Source of the DNA: Hansfordia pulvinata
Taxonomy: Eukaryota > Ascomycota > Sordariomycetes > Xylariales
Direction: 5' to 3'
Length of the DNA: 64,000 nucleotides
NCBI GenBank assembly: GCA_006538405.1
Contig: BJKQ01000001.1
Location: forward strand, 1,860,001 to 1,924,000
The notes below the pieces were generated by a model that was not told where the DNA came from, did no database searches, and saw only the letters and a program-made list of their open reading frames with translations. Shown in pieces: positions 24,962-38,957 of this stretch (position 1 is the first letter of the stretch; every line of letters begins with the position of its first letter). The translations under genes and the position numbers were made by a program.

Positions 24962-27900
24962 ATGCCCTCTGCCTCGTCGCCCATCGCCTACCCCCAGACC
25001 TCGTCGCCCCCGGCAGCCAAACGCCCCAGGCCCCACGAACAGCCCGCCAAGGCTCCACGGGCGCGCACCAAGGCCGGCTTCCTCGTCGACGATGACTCGG
25101 ACGACGACAATGAGACCCACGATCCCCACGAGCCTGTCGCGAAGAAACGCATGCTGAGCAATCCCGCCGACCATGTCGCCGCCGAGGCGACCGAAGCGGC
25201 CCGGCTGCCCTCGCTTCCGGCCCTGAACCTCAACCTCCCCTCCAGAGCGACGACAGATGCGACCCCGACATCGCGTCAACCCAGTTCGCAGACGCAGGAC
25301 AAGGCGCCTTCACAGCCCGCCGCCACGTCCATCATCGACTCGACCAGCACGACTTCACTATTGCAAAGATTGGCAACACAGCAGCGACCCGCCGCCTTCA
25401 AGATCACCACGTGTGCCGGCAAGACGGTGGAGATCAAGAAGAGAGCGCCCCAGACCGGCGTTTCCTACGAGCAGATGGTAGCGTCCCGGTCCAAGACCAA
25501 GGAAGGTCGGGCAAAGCGGAGCTACTACGGTATCGACATCCACGAGCTGGTCGACGGCGCGAAGAAAGAGCTTTCCACCACCAAGAACCGGGCCGCCGCG
25601 CCAGACGAGGCGATGCCGTCGGTCGAGCAGAACACGTCGAAGCGGCCCAAGAAGGCGCTGCTCTGGACGGAAAAGTACCGCGCAAAGTCCTTCATGGATC
25701 TCGTGGGCGACGACATAACAAACCGTCAGGTCCTCAGGTGGCTGAAGCGGTGGGACCCCCTAGTCTTCCCCAACTCGGCCAGATCCAGATCCGCCGTCCG
25801 GCGGCCACAGGCCCAGGCGCAGGCCCAGGAAGAGAAGCCCCATCGCAAGATCCTGATGCTGACCGGGCCGCCGGGGCTGGGCAAGACGACCTTGGCCCAC
25901 GTCTGCGCGAAGCAGGCCGGCTACGAGGTAATGGAGATCAACGCGAGCGACGACCGCAGCGCGAACGTGGTCAAGACTCGGATACGCACCACCCTCGGAA
26001 CGGAGACCGTCAAGTCGGTGCAGCACAGGAAACCGGACGCCGCGGGGCAGCACAAGGTGGCCGCCCCGGCGTGCGTCATCGTGGACGAGGTGGACGGCGT
26101 CGTGTCGGGCTCCGGCGGGTCTGGCGAGGGTGGGTTCATTCGGGCCCTGATGGATCTGATCACGACGGGCGAGAAGAATGCTTCAGGGGAGGCGGGCGCG
26201 CAGCAGCAGCAGAGCGGGAGGCGCAAGAGGAAGGGGGACGATTTCAAGCAGATGCGGCCCCTGATCCTGGTCTGCAACGACGTGTACCACCCCTCCCTGC
26301 GCCCGCTCCGGCAGTCCAGCCTCGCCGAGGTCATCCACGTCGGCAAGCCGACCATCGACGCCGTCGTGACGCGGCTGAAGACGGTTTTCGAGAAGGAGGG
26401 GATTCCGTGCGAGAAGGATGCTGCGCGCAAGCTCTGCGAGTCCGCCTGGGGCATGACGAGCGGGATCGATGCCAAGAGAGGGGCCGAGAGCACGGCGGAA
26501 GGAGACCTGAGAGGTATCATGGTGGTGGGAGAGTGGGTGGCCGGCCGGGTCAAGGCCGTGCCCTCGAAGGGCCCCCTCTGCCTCACGCGGCAGTGGGTCG
26601 AGCAGAACGTCGTCCGCGAGCTGGCACACGGCGGAGGGGCGCCAGGGGCGTTGGCCGCGGCAACGTCAAGGACATTGTGTCGCGCGTCTTCCAAGAGGGC
26701 GCGGGGTTCCCGAAGAGCAGCATCATCGTGGCGGCGCCGTCCTCCAAGACGGCGCACGAGCAACCCCAGGCACAGCTCGGATTCTCAGAGCAGCAGAAGA
26801 AGTACGCGATGGAGCGGCTAGGCCACATGGTCGAGACGAGCGGGGACGTGGACCGCGTGCTGACCGACGTCCTGTCGGAGTACCCGAACCACGAGTTCAA
26901 CGACGACTCGTTCCTCACCAAGCCGGACCAGGCGTACGAGTGGATGAACTTCCACGACACGCTGTCGTCGAAGCTGTTCGGGAGCCAGGACTGGGAGCTG
27001 GCGCCGTACCTGAGCCGGCCGGTGCTCGCGTTCCACCACCTGTTCGCCGCGCCGCTGAAGCGGGCCAACATGGGCTACGACCGCAAGTGGGAGGACGAGG
27101 CGGCCGAGGGGCCGGCGGCGCCGCTGCCCTTCACGGGGCCGAGGGCCGGGTTCGTGGCCCACGAGACGCACAAGGAGAACCGGTCGATGCTGCAGGCCGT
27201 GCAGGCCCAGCTGCCGCCGACGCTGATGCGCGCTTTCCGCAGCGCCGAGGACGTGGCCACCGACTTCCTGCCGTACCTGGTGCGCCTCGTGTCCCCGGAC
27301 GTCAAGCCCGTCGTCGTCGGCGGGAGTGGCGGCGGCGGCGGCTCCGGCACGGCCAGCGTGCGCAGGGACACGGAGAAGGCCATGGTGCAGCGCGCCGCGG
27401 ACGTCCTGGCGGAGACGGGCATCGCGCTGCAGCGAGGCAAGATCGAGGGCGGCGACGCCTCCTTCAGCAGGGGTCCCCAGTGGGTGTACCGCATGGAGCC
27501 GTAAGTCAACTCTCCCCCCTCCCCAATACAGTTGCCTTCCCTTAACGACTTCCACCGCTCTCGTCGTTCAGAAACGCTAACCAACCATTAGGGACCTGGA
27601 CGTGCTCGCGACCTACGAGACCTCGGCCGCCGTGGTCAACGGCACGCAGGCGCCGACCCGGTACGCGGTGCGGCAGGTGCTGGACCAGGAGCTGCAGAAG
27701 GCCAAGGCGCTGCGCGAGGCCTCGGCCCGGCAGGCCCGGTTCCACGGGGGCGGCGGCGGCGGCGGGAGCGGCGCGGAAGAAGGGAGGGGGCTCGCCCCCG
27801 CCCTGCTGCACGACAACAAGAACAACAAGGGGAACGCAGGAGCAGCGGCGGTCAGGGGAGGAGGAGGCGGGCTGCCGGCGCTGCCGGTCAAGAAGGACTT

Positions 27901-28125
27901 CTTCGGCCGGGTCATCAAGGAGGCCCGGCCGCTGGGGGAGACGGACGGCAACGGCGGCAATGGAGGAGGAGGGACGCCGGGTCGGCGGCGGCGGCTGCGG
28001 CGGCGGCGGCAGCGGCGGCGGTGCTGGGCAAAGGGGAGACCAAGGTGTGGGTCACGTTTCACGAGGGCTTCAGCAACGCGGTGCGCAAGCCCATCTCGCT
28101 CAATGAGCTGTTGCGGGATCTGTAG
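24962..28125 (+). CDS. CTF18, large subunit of the alternative PCNA clamp loader (two apparent frameshifts)
   Basis: Ctf18 forms an RFC-like complex with Rfc2-5, Dcc1 and Ctf8 that loads PCNA and supports sister-chromatid cohesion and the replication checkpoint. Exon 1 is 24962-27500 and exon 2 is 27592-28125. Visible: Walker A TGPPGLGKTT (Lys about 308), INASDDRS, Walker B VIVDEVDG, sensor-1 region LILVCNDVY, and the C-terminal KKDFFGR box and WVTFHEGFSNAVRKPISL segment that in the family contacts Dcc1-Ctf8. The frame slips twice, each time as if one G were missing: in the GGGG run at 26645-26648 (between HGGGAP and GRGNVKDIV) and in GGG at 27979-27981 (before an Ala run leading into the conserved end). 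Adding one base at each gives about 1,024 residues. The start at 24962 (MPSASSPIAYP) is chosen over the ATG at 24587 because the extra stretch is not protein-like. Confidence 0.93.
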
Positions 28126-28576
28126 AGAAAAGGGGCGCGGGGCTTGGATGAGTGCCCTGGTCAGGTAACCTGCCTACATAGGTACAGAGTCTTTCGGTCG
28201 TGTTTTCTCACCTTGCTTGCTCGGAGTCTCCAGGTGCAGCGGTGGTTTTTTGTTGTCAGATGGCAAGCCGTCTTGGTCATCTCTTCTCTTTCTTCTTCTG
28301 TTCGACATAGCATATAAGGTATCTAGGTAGCCAGGCCGTGCGCCCTGCGATGGAACGAGGTTAACGAGCCCAGGACCCATCGCGCGCAATCCAATCCCTC
28401 TAGCAAAGTTGTTGCGGTTTCTTGAATTGCTGCCTTTTTCCTGCCCTTCGACCCTCTCGACAGACCTCTAGCTCTCGGTCTTCTATCCCGAGAGAACTTC
28501 CAACGGCGGACCCCGACCCACCATCTCGACACAATTATAAGAACCGCTTCCTTCCTTTCTTTTTCTCTATGAGAAA
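28126..28576. other. Convergent 3' region between CTF18 and the FHIT-type gene
   Basis: About 450 bp. I see no gene. It contains ordinary T/C-rich stretches and no obvious shared terminator structure. Confidence 0.4.
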
Positions 28577-28973
28577 TCACGCACCCTCCGCCTCCATGTC
28601 GCGCAGCACGCCGCGGAAGACCTCGGCCTCGGCCTCCATCTCGCCCATGGTCCGGGGGTGGCGCATCGCGTCCTCGATGCGCGCGAACCCGCCACCGGGG
28701 CGCGGCCTGCCGCCATCTACCTCGGCCCCCTTTTCCTCTTCCTCCTCCTTCTCCTGCTGTTGCTGTCCCCGCCTCGCCCGATCCCAGAGCGCCCCGCCGA
28801 CGTTGCCCTCCTCCCCGGCCATCTGCTCGTAGATGGCGTCGCCGTCCGAGGCCGCGTCCTTGGCCGTCGCGCCGCGGATCCGCGGGATGACGTGGACGTG
28901 GACGTGGGCGACGGTCTGGCCCGCCTCGGGCCCGTCCTGGACCGCGATGTTGAAGGAGCCCCCCCGCTCGAGG

Positions 28974-29008
<35 letters not shown>

Positions 29009-29644
29009 ATCACCTCCTGTTGTTGCGGCAGCGGTCCCTTTGTGACTTTCGCTTCCGCTGCCGCCGCCGTTCGAGAAGAAGTAGTGTCGTCCCAGCATGG
29101 CCTGCACCCTCTGCACGGCCCCGAACAGGTCCGCCGTCTCCGCCGGGGACAGGTCCGTCAGGCGCCGGCGGCCCTTGCGGGGGCACACGAGCACGTGGCC
29201 GGGCAGCAGGGGCTTGAGGTTGACGAGGGCGAAGGAGTGCGGGGTCGTCAGGAAGACCTGGGACGTCACCTCGAAGGGGCCGAAGAAGATGGACGATGAC
29301 GGCGGTGGCGACGCATCGGCTGCTTGCTGATTGGCGGAGGAGAAGGCGGCGGCGGCCGCCGCGCCGGGCGCGCCGTTGCCGTTGCCGTTTGCATTGTCGG
29401 CGCCGCTGCTGCTGCTCATGGTGCGCCTCGCTGTGGTCGCGACCGTGGGCTGCGTGGTGGTGGTCGTCGTCGTCGTCGTCCTTGTCGTCGCCGTCGCGAT
29501 TGTGATCTTGCTGGCAAAGGTGCTCTGGCGCAGAATCCCGCTGACGCTCCTCCCTGCTGCAATTGACGACTTGTTCCTGGCCAGACCGCCGAGACAGCCA
29601 ACGCGCATGTTGCGGCTGCGCTTCCCCAGTACGATGAGCCCCAC
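28577..29644 (-). CDS. FHIT-type bis(5'-adenosyl) polyphosphate hydrolase (HIT family)
   Basis: Hydrolyses Ap3A/Ap4A-type dinucleotides through a covalent His-AMP intermediate. It is a single exon of 355 residues from the first ATG. The HIT signature is HVHVHVIPR (His about 247, 249 and 251; the middle one is the expected nucleophile). Upstream lie FFGPFEVTSQVF, FALVNLKPLLPGHVLVCP and RRLTDLSPAETADLF, typical of FHIT rather than HINT. A low-complexity Gly/Ser/Gln-rich insert (a run of about 10 Gln) separates the two halves, as often in fungal orthologues. The first 75 residues have no acidic residues and are rich in Arg, Ser and Thr. The family core could also start at the ATG at 29419 (MSSSSGADN), so the extension may be a mitochondrial presequence or leader sequence. 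The end of the protein faces CTF18. Confidence 0.9.
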
Positions 29645-31124
29645 GTTGTGGCTGCCGCAGCACGCCCACTAATAACAACCAAGCGGGATGGACCCGACCG
29701 CGCTGCTGGGTACTGAGGTAGGTATCTACCTAATCTATGGCACGTTGGGCTGTCTGCAGCGGCTCGGGAGTGCGGCTGCACAGGTTGGGAGCGCAGCGCG
29801 GTGCACAGGGGCAGCCTCGACTGGATGCAGATGCCGCAGCTGTGCAGAGTACCAAAGTCACCCAAGCTCAATCATTGAAGGTCGGGATGGGTCGGATGAA
29901 ATCTCGCGATGCGTAGTACGCGTAGGGGGATGGAATGATGGGCAGCCATCCCGGCCGGACCCGGGTCCCAGCCAGCTGTGGGAGGTACTCGTAGTCCATC
30001 GGCAGGTGGGTGCCTTATTACATAAGCCTGCCACGCTTGGGTGGCCCGTACCATCCCCGTACCCGGGCCATGACGTCGCCCCGGTTTTCTCGCCCCCGGC
30101 CGTCTGCTCCGTGCGAGGGCAAGCTCTTCTTTCTCATCTTGACAATGAGTGCGCCTTTCGCGATGCGCCAGTTCACGTGAGTTCTGGCTGTTCCCATCAC
30201 GGACATGGATGTTAGCAGAAGGGAAAGAATAGCGTTGTCTGTATGTAGTGTCAGGTCCTCACAAACCCCCGAAGACTTGGACGCATTTGCTACGGCGCGA
30301 GACCGGGCCATTGTGGGGACTGGACCCGGCCCATCCGGCATGCGTCCCCAGCAACCCGGACTTTTGGTCCACCAGCACGTCGCGGTTCTGCGAGGCGCGA
30401 CGCGGCCAGGAGCTGATCCTGATCGCCCGGCAGATAGGCCGAAGTCTCACTCCTGGCGATAACCCTGCGGGATCTAGGGCGAGACAGGAAATGATCCGGC
30501 TCGCGAGTCGCGAAGAATGTCGCGTCGCACCGGGACCTGACTGGAAACACGATGCCCGCATGTCTTTCCTCGGGCTCCAGCGCAATCAGATTCATCGCCG
30601 ACTTCTGACACGCAGTGGGGGGTCATATCAGAGCTGAAGGCTGAAAGAAGGCTGGGAGACTGCATCAGCGTCGTAAGTGTATCAACCCGTGCCTCCATTC
30701 GCGAACTCCTTTCCAGAAGTCGGTCTACGTAGGGTTTTGGGCTTGCCACTTAGTCCCTGCGATACAGGATTGTAGGCCAGTCACTGGATATCGGAAGAAA
30801 GGATAAGCGGATTGGTGGTGGTCCAATACAAATCTATTCTTGCATGCTTGTTTCTACTCATGCTTCATTTACCCCGTCGCCGCCAATGCAATGCGTAGAC
30901 TACCTATGCCGAAGGGCTTGTTCTCCTCCGCCGGTCCCGTTTTACCTCAAAACCAATCATTAATTAGAATGTCATCTCGTGACAAGCGTCGCCTTGTGGG
31001 GGAATATGTCGATCAACGTGAAAAAATACAGAAAAGTCGCAACCAAGGAGTCAGGCAAAGCCGTCCAAGTGCAACGCCGTGAACATGAGCAGAGTGGTCC
31101 GAAACCTTGCGCCTACTGCACCTC
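29645..31124. other. Intergenic: FHIT upstream and DUF7707-like gene downstream
   Basis: About 1.5 kb with no supported gene. A TACTCGTA motif occurs at 29986-29993. The ORFs present overlap in several frames and match no family I know. Confidence 0.4.
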
Positions 31125-31905
31125 CTACAGCATGTAGGCAAAGACGCCGGCAGCCACGAGGGCGGCTCCGCTGCCCATCTGCTGGAAGTTGGTGGGCATG
31201 GCGCCGGCCTGCGAGGCCGTGGTAGTAGCATCGGCGCTGCTGGAGCTGTCCGAGGCGGAGGCGGTCGAGGTGGTGGCTTCGGGCGAGCTCGAGGAGCTTG
31301 ACGAGGAAGAGTCGCTGTCGCTGCTGTCGCTGATGCTCTTGGTGGGGCACTTCTTGTCGATGGTGTTTGTGCAGTTGGACTGCTCCATCTGGTTGTTGGG
31401 GCTGGCGGCAATGCAGTCCTGGAAGGCCTGCTTGCAAACAAACTGTGGGCATACTGGTCAGCACGGCGTCGGTGGCGGTCAGGCATGGCGGCAGGTCGAC
31501 TTACAAAGGGGACCGTGTCCTTGTACTGGTTGAAGTCGGGGTTGGAGGCGTCGGTGCAGTCGCACTCAAAGTCCAGAGTGGTCTATCACATGGTCAGCGC
31601 GTGTCGAGCGGCAGTGGGGGTGTAGTGGGTGGCGGGCTTACCGGATCGCAGTTGTTGACCGAGACGGAGGGGCAAAGCTGGGAGCAGGCGTTTGTCTGGG
31701 CAGTGCACCACGAGTCTGGGGAGGGCCAGGTCAGTGTCGGCACAATACATGGCTTAGGCAGCGGGCGTGGAGGTCACATACATCTGGTGCCCTCTTCGAC
31801 CTCGTTGGGGTTGATCTTCCAGGTCGAGTTGGAGTTTGCCTGGGCCGAGACGAGGGTCAAGGCCGAGAGCAGGAGAGCGGCGGTGGAGGGAGAAAGGGCG
31901 AGCAT
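31125..31905 (-). CDS. DUF7707-like, secreted GPI-anchored surface protein
   Basis: Four exons: 31905-31782, 31715-31642, 31582-31505, 31442-31125, giving 197 residues. A signal peptide (MLALSPSTAALLLSALTLVSA) precedes a Cys-rich domain of about 90 residues. That domain has the order W-C..C..LC..NC..FECDC..PFFVC..DC..C, as in fungal DUF7707 proteins. A Ser/Thr/Ala-rich stalk and a hydrophobic C-terminus (GSGAALVAAGVFAYML) follow, which fits GPI attachment. No function is established for this domain; a cell-wall or plasma-membrane location is inference from the architecture. All splice sites are GT-AG and the exons join in frame. The family assignment rests on the cysteine and motif pattern only. 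Confidence 0.8.
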
Positions 31906-33745
31906 CTTGGCGGATGGTTCTGGGTATTGATGAAGCTGGCGGACGAAGTTACGAGGACGACCTGGGAGTGTTCTCGAACGCACGGCGGATGGCGGGCGGA
32001 CTGACGATGTTTGGGGGGGTGGGCGTGTTTGTTGTTTTGGTGGTGGATGTGGTGTGGAGTGGTGATGTGGGTGGCAGAGTGGTAATAATAAACCTTGGGT
32101 GGTATACCGGCAAGGTAAGGTAAGGCAAGTGGTGGGTGGCAGCTTCCAGATTTTTGTCCGGTAGTGGAGGGTGGAAGAGAGGTGACACGAGAGGAAGAGA
32201 GGGAAAGAAGGGGACAACGTTCGAAACAGGCCACGGCAACCGCAGACCGGGGGAAGTTGCGAGCGAGGGGGCGAGGCGAGGCGAAAAAGTCCACTGGTGC
32301 AGTCGGGCCGGTGGTGATTCAATTCCCGGGGGTACCTAATGTAGGTAGGTTAGGTATCCAATTGGGTGGGCGGAGGCAGGCGCAACTCGGGGCCGGGTGC
32401 AGTTGCCGAGGGCCGCTGTAACGGGAGGCACGGGCAATCGAAACTGGGAGTTTTCTTGGGGTAGGGTCGGTAGGAAGAGGATAACTTCCAAGATTCAACG
32501 AGACGACCCGGGGGGTGGAGTCTGCGCGAAGACCTTGGTCTGGAGAGTTCTTCCAAGTTGGGTTGTCGGCTTATACGCAAAGCAGGTAGGTGCGAGAGCG
32601 TGCAGTGTCTGTCAGCAGCAGCAGATCAGAAGATTATGGAAGGGAGCAGACAGCAATGCTTTTGGTGTTATTTGATCCCCTGTGAGTAAATGACTATTGT
32701 CTCTCTACGTGGGACGGGCGGCGGAGGGCGGGTGTCGGAGGGAGGACTAAATAAGAGACGAGAGGCCGGGGGGCTTGTTGTTATTGTTGTTGCTGCTGCT
32801 GCTGCTGGCGTTGGCAAGCGATAGCCGGGCGCCTGCATCTCGGCCTCGTGCCACCAACCTGGTCCGGCCAACGTGCTTCAGTTACCTACCTCTGTATCCT
32901 CCTCAGTGTCCGCTTGTTTGGCCGCCTGTCCGCTTGTCTGTCTGTCTGTCTGTCTACGAGCTACGGCGCAGGCACACGCGTGGTACCCACACAGACTGGG
33001 CACCATGGGACAGTCGCACTGGGCACAGGTACTCGTATTACTCGCACGAGGCACCGGCATGCATGGCACCGAGGATTCCAGATGCTGGATGGGCCCTCCA
33101 GTGGCGACAGGGAGGCGAGCTACGAGCTACGGAACGGTGGGGACGAGCTGGGACGGCGGCACGGGCGAAGGCCACGGCACGACGGCGGACGGCGGGCGAC
33201 CACGAGCGAAGCTGGCGGTACGAGCGCTCGTAAGCCAATGCGTTATCGTCATCATCGCATCGCTTGCCTACATGGGGGGCCGGGTGTTTCTGCGTTGCGG
33301 GGTTGGGGTCTGCAAGGTGTCGCAGTTGCGCCGCCAAGAGGAGACAGGCCGGCCTGAGGATGAGAAAAAGACGACGAGACGAGACGAGACGAAACGGGAC
33401 CGGGCCAGGCCAGACCAGACCAGAACGGAACAGAACAGAACCTGGAACCCAGCCGTGCCAACCAGATCACGAGTCGGGCGAATCGAGTCGGCGGCTGTCA
33501 GAGCCTTGGCCAGGCCGGCCGGCACACGATGGCTGGGGCGACCAGGGTTGGCATTCCATTCTTGCGTCCAAGATGGGGGCAGGCGGCGAAGAAGCTGGCC
33601 GCGGAGCCCCCAGCACCACTCCTGGCAACGGCCCGGGTTTTGACGTCCTGATTGCAGGAAGTTGATTTGGGCTTTCGTTTGAGCTAAAGCGCCTACAAGG
33701 ACGAAGTAAGGCAAGGGGTAGAGAAGATGAGCCAGAGAGACCGTG

Positions 33746-33782
<37 letters not shown>

Positions 33783-33796
33783 CTGCTGCTGCTGCT
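33746..33796. repeat. GGCT tetranucleotide array followed by GCT repeats
   Basis: About nine GGCT units (33746-33781) pass directly into GCT trinucleotides. Noncoding by context. Confidence 0.9.
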
Positions 33797-34675
33797 ACTC
33801 GTACTGCTCCCTTGTCCAGCCTCTCTCGTCGCGTCGCTCTCCATATCGGTGCCACATCACGTGGTCGGTCGTAGACGGCGGCAATAGTCTCGTCTTGCTC
33901 CCTGCCCGGCGACCAGACGAGAGGACGACAGCGAGCGAGACGCAAGCACACTACGAGTATCGTACTCGGTAGAGGCATCCACCGCAGGCTAGACATGGGC
34001 CGCCGCGTTCCAGCCGGGTGGAGCATTGCTGCCATTGTGTCGCCCGGCCCTGGAATGCCGAGCACGTTGCCAGGTGCAGGGTTCAATGCTGCTCCTCCTC
34101 CTGTCGCCGCCACGGTTCTCCACACGCTTCGATTCTTCCCAGCGTGGTTGCGTCCGGGGCAACCGGAGCGACACCTAATAAGGAGTGAGCAATGGAGTGT
34201 CGATATGGCAGCAACATATGTCATGGAAGGGTGCGGTCCCCAGACCGATGCACCGACAGCATCGCGCATTGCCTACATGCATGCATGGACATGAGCATGC
34301 AGTCTGCCCATACCTACGATGTCCATACCTACCTGACCTGACCTAGGTACCTCTTGCGTACGGTGATGAACTTTGATGAATACATGATACTCGTACACAG
34401 GGCGCATCCAATGTCTGATCACCACCAGTCGCAACAAGGACAGACACGGGTCTCACACTCACAGTGGACACGCATCTCCCGCCTCCTCTTTTCCTTCCTC
34501 ACTCGCTCCCTCCTCCTCCTCCTTCTCCTCTTCCTCTCAACTTGACTCTCGTCGACCTCGCGTCGTCGTCTCCTCGTACTCGGCAACCGGCGCGTTCAAG
34601 GGCCGATTAATCTGGGGGCCACTAAGTTATTAGTTCGCTACCTAACATGTAGCCTGCCCAGACGGCCTCTCCGGC

Positions 34676-34685
34676 TAGGTACCTA
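34676..34685. repeat. Palindrome TAGGTACCTA
   Basis: Second perfect copy of the 10-mer at 8281-8290, embedded in a stretch (34,330-34,725) with further TAGGTACC and ACCTAAGGT variants. Confidence 0.85.
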
Positions 34686-37123
34686 TCGTACCCGACCTTA
34701 CCTAAGGTGTAGGTACCTTATCTTTGCTGGCTCCCGCCTCGGCCTACGAGATGATATCCGGATTCAAGGGGGCCAATGTCACGTCTGTGAAACTCGTTCG
34801 TCTCGGCCCAGGTTTTACATTTCCTTCCTCCGGCCCCCGTCGCAATGAAGGGGATGGACACCATTCATCGTGATTTCGTCAGCCTTCATAAACTCCAGCG
34901 ACGCATCGCAGCCCGACCCAGTCCAATCCCTACATGCAGACAGAGATACCCATGAGTAAGAGTACCTAGTTGCGCATACTCCGGTCCTACATTAGCTGTG
35001 CCCAGGCCGATCCAGGCCCATGCCTGTACTCGTACGACCGACTGCAGGTGTGAACGCCGTCGCATGTGGCTGCAGCATTTTGTACGAGTATCTAAGCTGT
35101 AGGTAGAGTTGATGAGGGGCCTCTCTTCTCGTGCTGGGAACATCGCATACGAGTAGACGCCAGCACGGTCGGCCGCATCCCGCCCGCATCGTGGGGCCCT
35201 AGCCGTACTCTCTGCGTGTGCTTGCCTACCACCCCTACTACCTTTGCCCATGCGCTCGAAAACCCGGTTTGCCCAAAATCCCATCTGCTGGTTTTGGGGG
35301 CCTGGGCCAGGCGGGCCAATGATGATTCGGGCCAGCTGACTCGGGTGGATACCGCGTTACGACTGCTGGTGGCGCGTACGAGGCACCAGTGCGCGTTCAT
35401 TCTCGCCGGCGCTAACCCGCTTGCCACAGACTCCAAGATGGAAGCTACAGAAAACGACCCGCTGATGAGAGCCTGATGCGACGTCGTTGGCGACAACGCG
35501 TACGAGTACCCGCACGGGGCCATGGGTATCGGCGGGGTTCCGCCCAGACCGCTGCGGTAATTCCCCATCATGGGCCGTTTAGCCGTGATACGGGGAGATA
35601 GGTACTCATACGCGCCCGAGTACTCGTACTGTCTAAGAGTACCTGAGTAGGTGGTGATGGGGCGAGGCCCGCTTCGCGTCGCGGTGGGTGGGTGGGCGGC
35701 CACCTCACGGCCGGCCCCGTCCGCTCGGCCCCTCGACCGAGGCGCAATCCTTGCTCGTGCTTTTTTTTCCTATTGTATTTTCGATCGTCTGCCCAGCTTT
35801 TGCCCCAGCTCGCACAGGTAGAAGCGCCCGCACCGGACCAGCTCGTCCGCCCACTTCCCGATCCGGAACGGGCGCAGGCATCAAGAGTCCCCGTGGCTTC
35901 GCTCTTGGATATCACAACAAGTCGTCTCCAGAGTCGCGAGTTGGGATGGAATCAGCACAATGCCCGTTCTCTTACCTCCGGCATTGGGACAAGCCATGAG
36001 CTGTTCCTGGATCGGTCATCACGATGTAGCTTGCCAGATGACACGGACGAGTATAGGAAAGGACTTGATAAAACCTGTCGACCGGCCACTTTTGGATCTT
36101 TGGGTCTTTTACCCTGCTCGCTCCTCGATAAGCCACGGATCAAGACGGACCTACGGCGAGATGCCCTGTCAAATCTCAGATACTGGGGCTGCTTTGGATA
36201 TTTATTTCGATATTACATGTACGTAGCAATACCCGTCAAATTCGAGCCCCCGGACATGAGCTTCCAGATTCAGGTTATACCAAGCCCGACTTGATGCAAC
36301 AGCGCATGGAACATAAGGTAGGTTATGTAAGGTATTGGCCTTGGACCTCGCGTATCTAAGGTAGGTAACCCGTACGACCTGGAGTACCTACTCCCTTTTG
36401 TAGCCCAGTTCCGAAACCACCGGGAGAGGAAGTCACAGCCGTATTGGTGGTTTCCTCAGACAGTACTCGAAACCACCCCCGAAGCCGCTCCGGTACGGCG
36501 GTCGTTCCTGCCGACAATCGATTAGGCCGCACAAAGACGAGGAAACCGCACGATCGGGTTGTGAGTATGTAGCAAAAATCCCCCCCAGACACAACATGAA
36601 CACGATCTCAATCGACTGCTTCAATTGGAACCGCGGCCTCGTGACTGTCCGCTGACCCCAACACCACCGACAGCCTACTTAAGAGTACCGAGTCTACAGT
36701 ATCGGATTGCGGGGAACGACTACTTGTTCAAAACCGTGCAGATGACTCTCGGAAGCTCCCCCTCCGGCTTCTGCTATCGAAGAAAGCCCTTGACGGGTAG
36801 CTAGCCACTATGCCACTCGGCAGAGCCCTTGTTCAGAGCCACACCTCCGGTCTATACGAGTACCACGGATGAACAAGGATGGCAGTCAAGATGAAACATT
36901 GTTTGCCAATACGGCCCACGGAGCTGCTCCGATCAAGTTGGGAGTGAGTGCATACTTGCGCCAATCAGACTCGGCCTCACCCTTGCCTCCGGGCGCAGCC
37001 ATCGGTTCCAGGTCGCGGCGATAACGACTACTAAAGCTACAGCTGTCGGCTGTGCACTGCTGTCATGATCTGCGAGCACCCACGAGCAGAGCTCAACAAT
37101 CGCAAGAAGCTCGGCTCGGCAAG

Positions 37124-38399
<1,276 letters not shown>

Positions 38400-38957
38400 G
38401 ATCAGATACGGTGGGCGACCGGCAGGAGAGAGGCGGCTTACACGACCTCCTGCTCGAACGGGACCGGGAAAGCAGAAGCGGCGCCGTAGCGCGAGAAGGG
38501 TGACTCCCAGTGCGCTCGAGCTGCCACATGTGTACAACAAGAAGGGCTCGTATGAGTGGAAGTGGGCGATGACGCTCGAGATCTATGCATAGGCCGTGCC
38601 GCTACATGGCGGCGCCTTTGCACAAACATGTCAGGTGCGCAACAGTTCGCGGCCCCATGTCCGTGTTGGAGTGGTGCGCCACGCTCTCCGCGAAAGCCGT
38701 CGATGGAAATTGTAGAAAGAGACAAAGGAACCCCTCCGTCGCTGCAACCAGACTTATCCCCTCTTTCAATGTCTGATTCTCGTCTCAATCAGCTTCCATC
38801 GGAGCAGTGTCTAGAGGCCCTCGAGATGCCACGACGTCGATAGTCCCCCCACCCAAAGGCCGCGCGCATCTCCCGTCAGCAAAGGGGCACCAAGAAGACG
38901 GCCCAAAGGAGCAGCCTGGGGCACAGCCCCCAGATCTGCGGGCGCGCCCAACAACAC
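38400..38957. other. Interval between the GH53 gene and the membrane-protein gene
   Basis: About 560 bp. It probably contains the GH53 3' end and the promoter and first coding exon (signal peptide) of the following gene, but I could not find that exon with confidence. Confidence 0.35.

Larger units (their letters stand above)
31906..37123. other. 5.2 kb divergent interval between the DUF7707-like gene and the GH53 gene
   Basis: No supported gene. It holds a GGCT/GCT microsatellite (33746-33796), the palindrome TAGGTACCTA (34676-34685), and several TACTCGTA/TACGAGTA motifs (33030-33037, 35083-35090, 35500-35507). A 200-codon open frame at 35692-36294 has no signal, domain or codon bias I can recognise. 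The final few hundred bases should contain the GH53 promoter, but I cannot place its elements. Confidence 0.45.

Noticed and set aside
25921..26763. 280-codon ORF antisense to CTF18
   Set aside because: Product of GC-rich codons of CTF18; no family resemblance.
35692..36294. 200-codon ORF on the + strand
   Set aside because: No domain, signal or biased codon use; overlaps other frames of similar length.
36780..36840. tRNA-like string GCCGAGTGGCATAGTGGC on the minus strand
   Set aside because: Only a D-arm-like word; no matching T-arm or acceptor.
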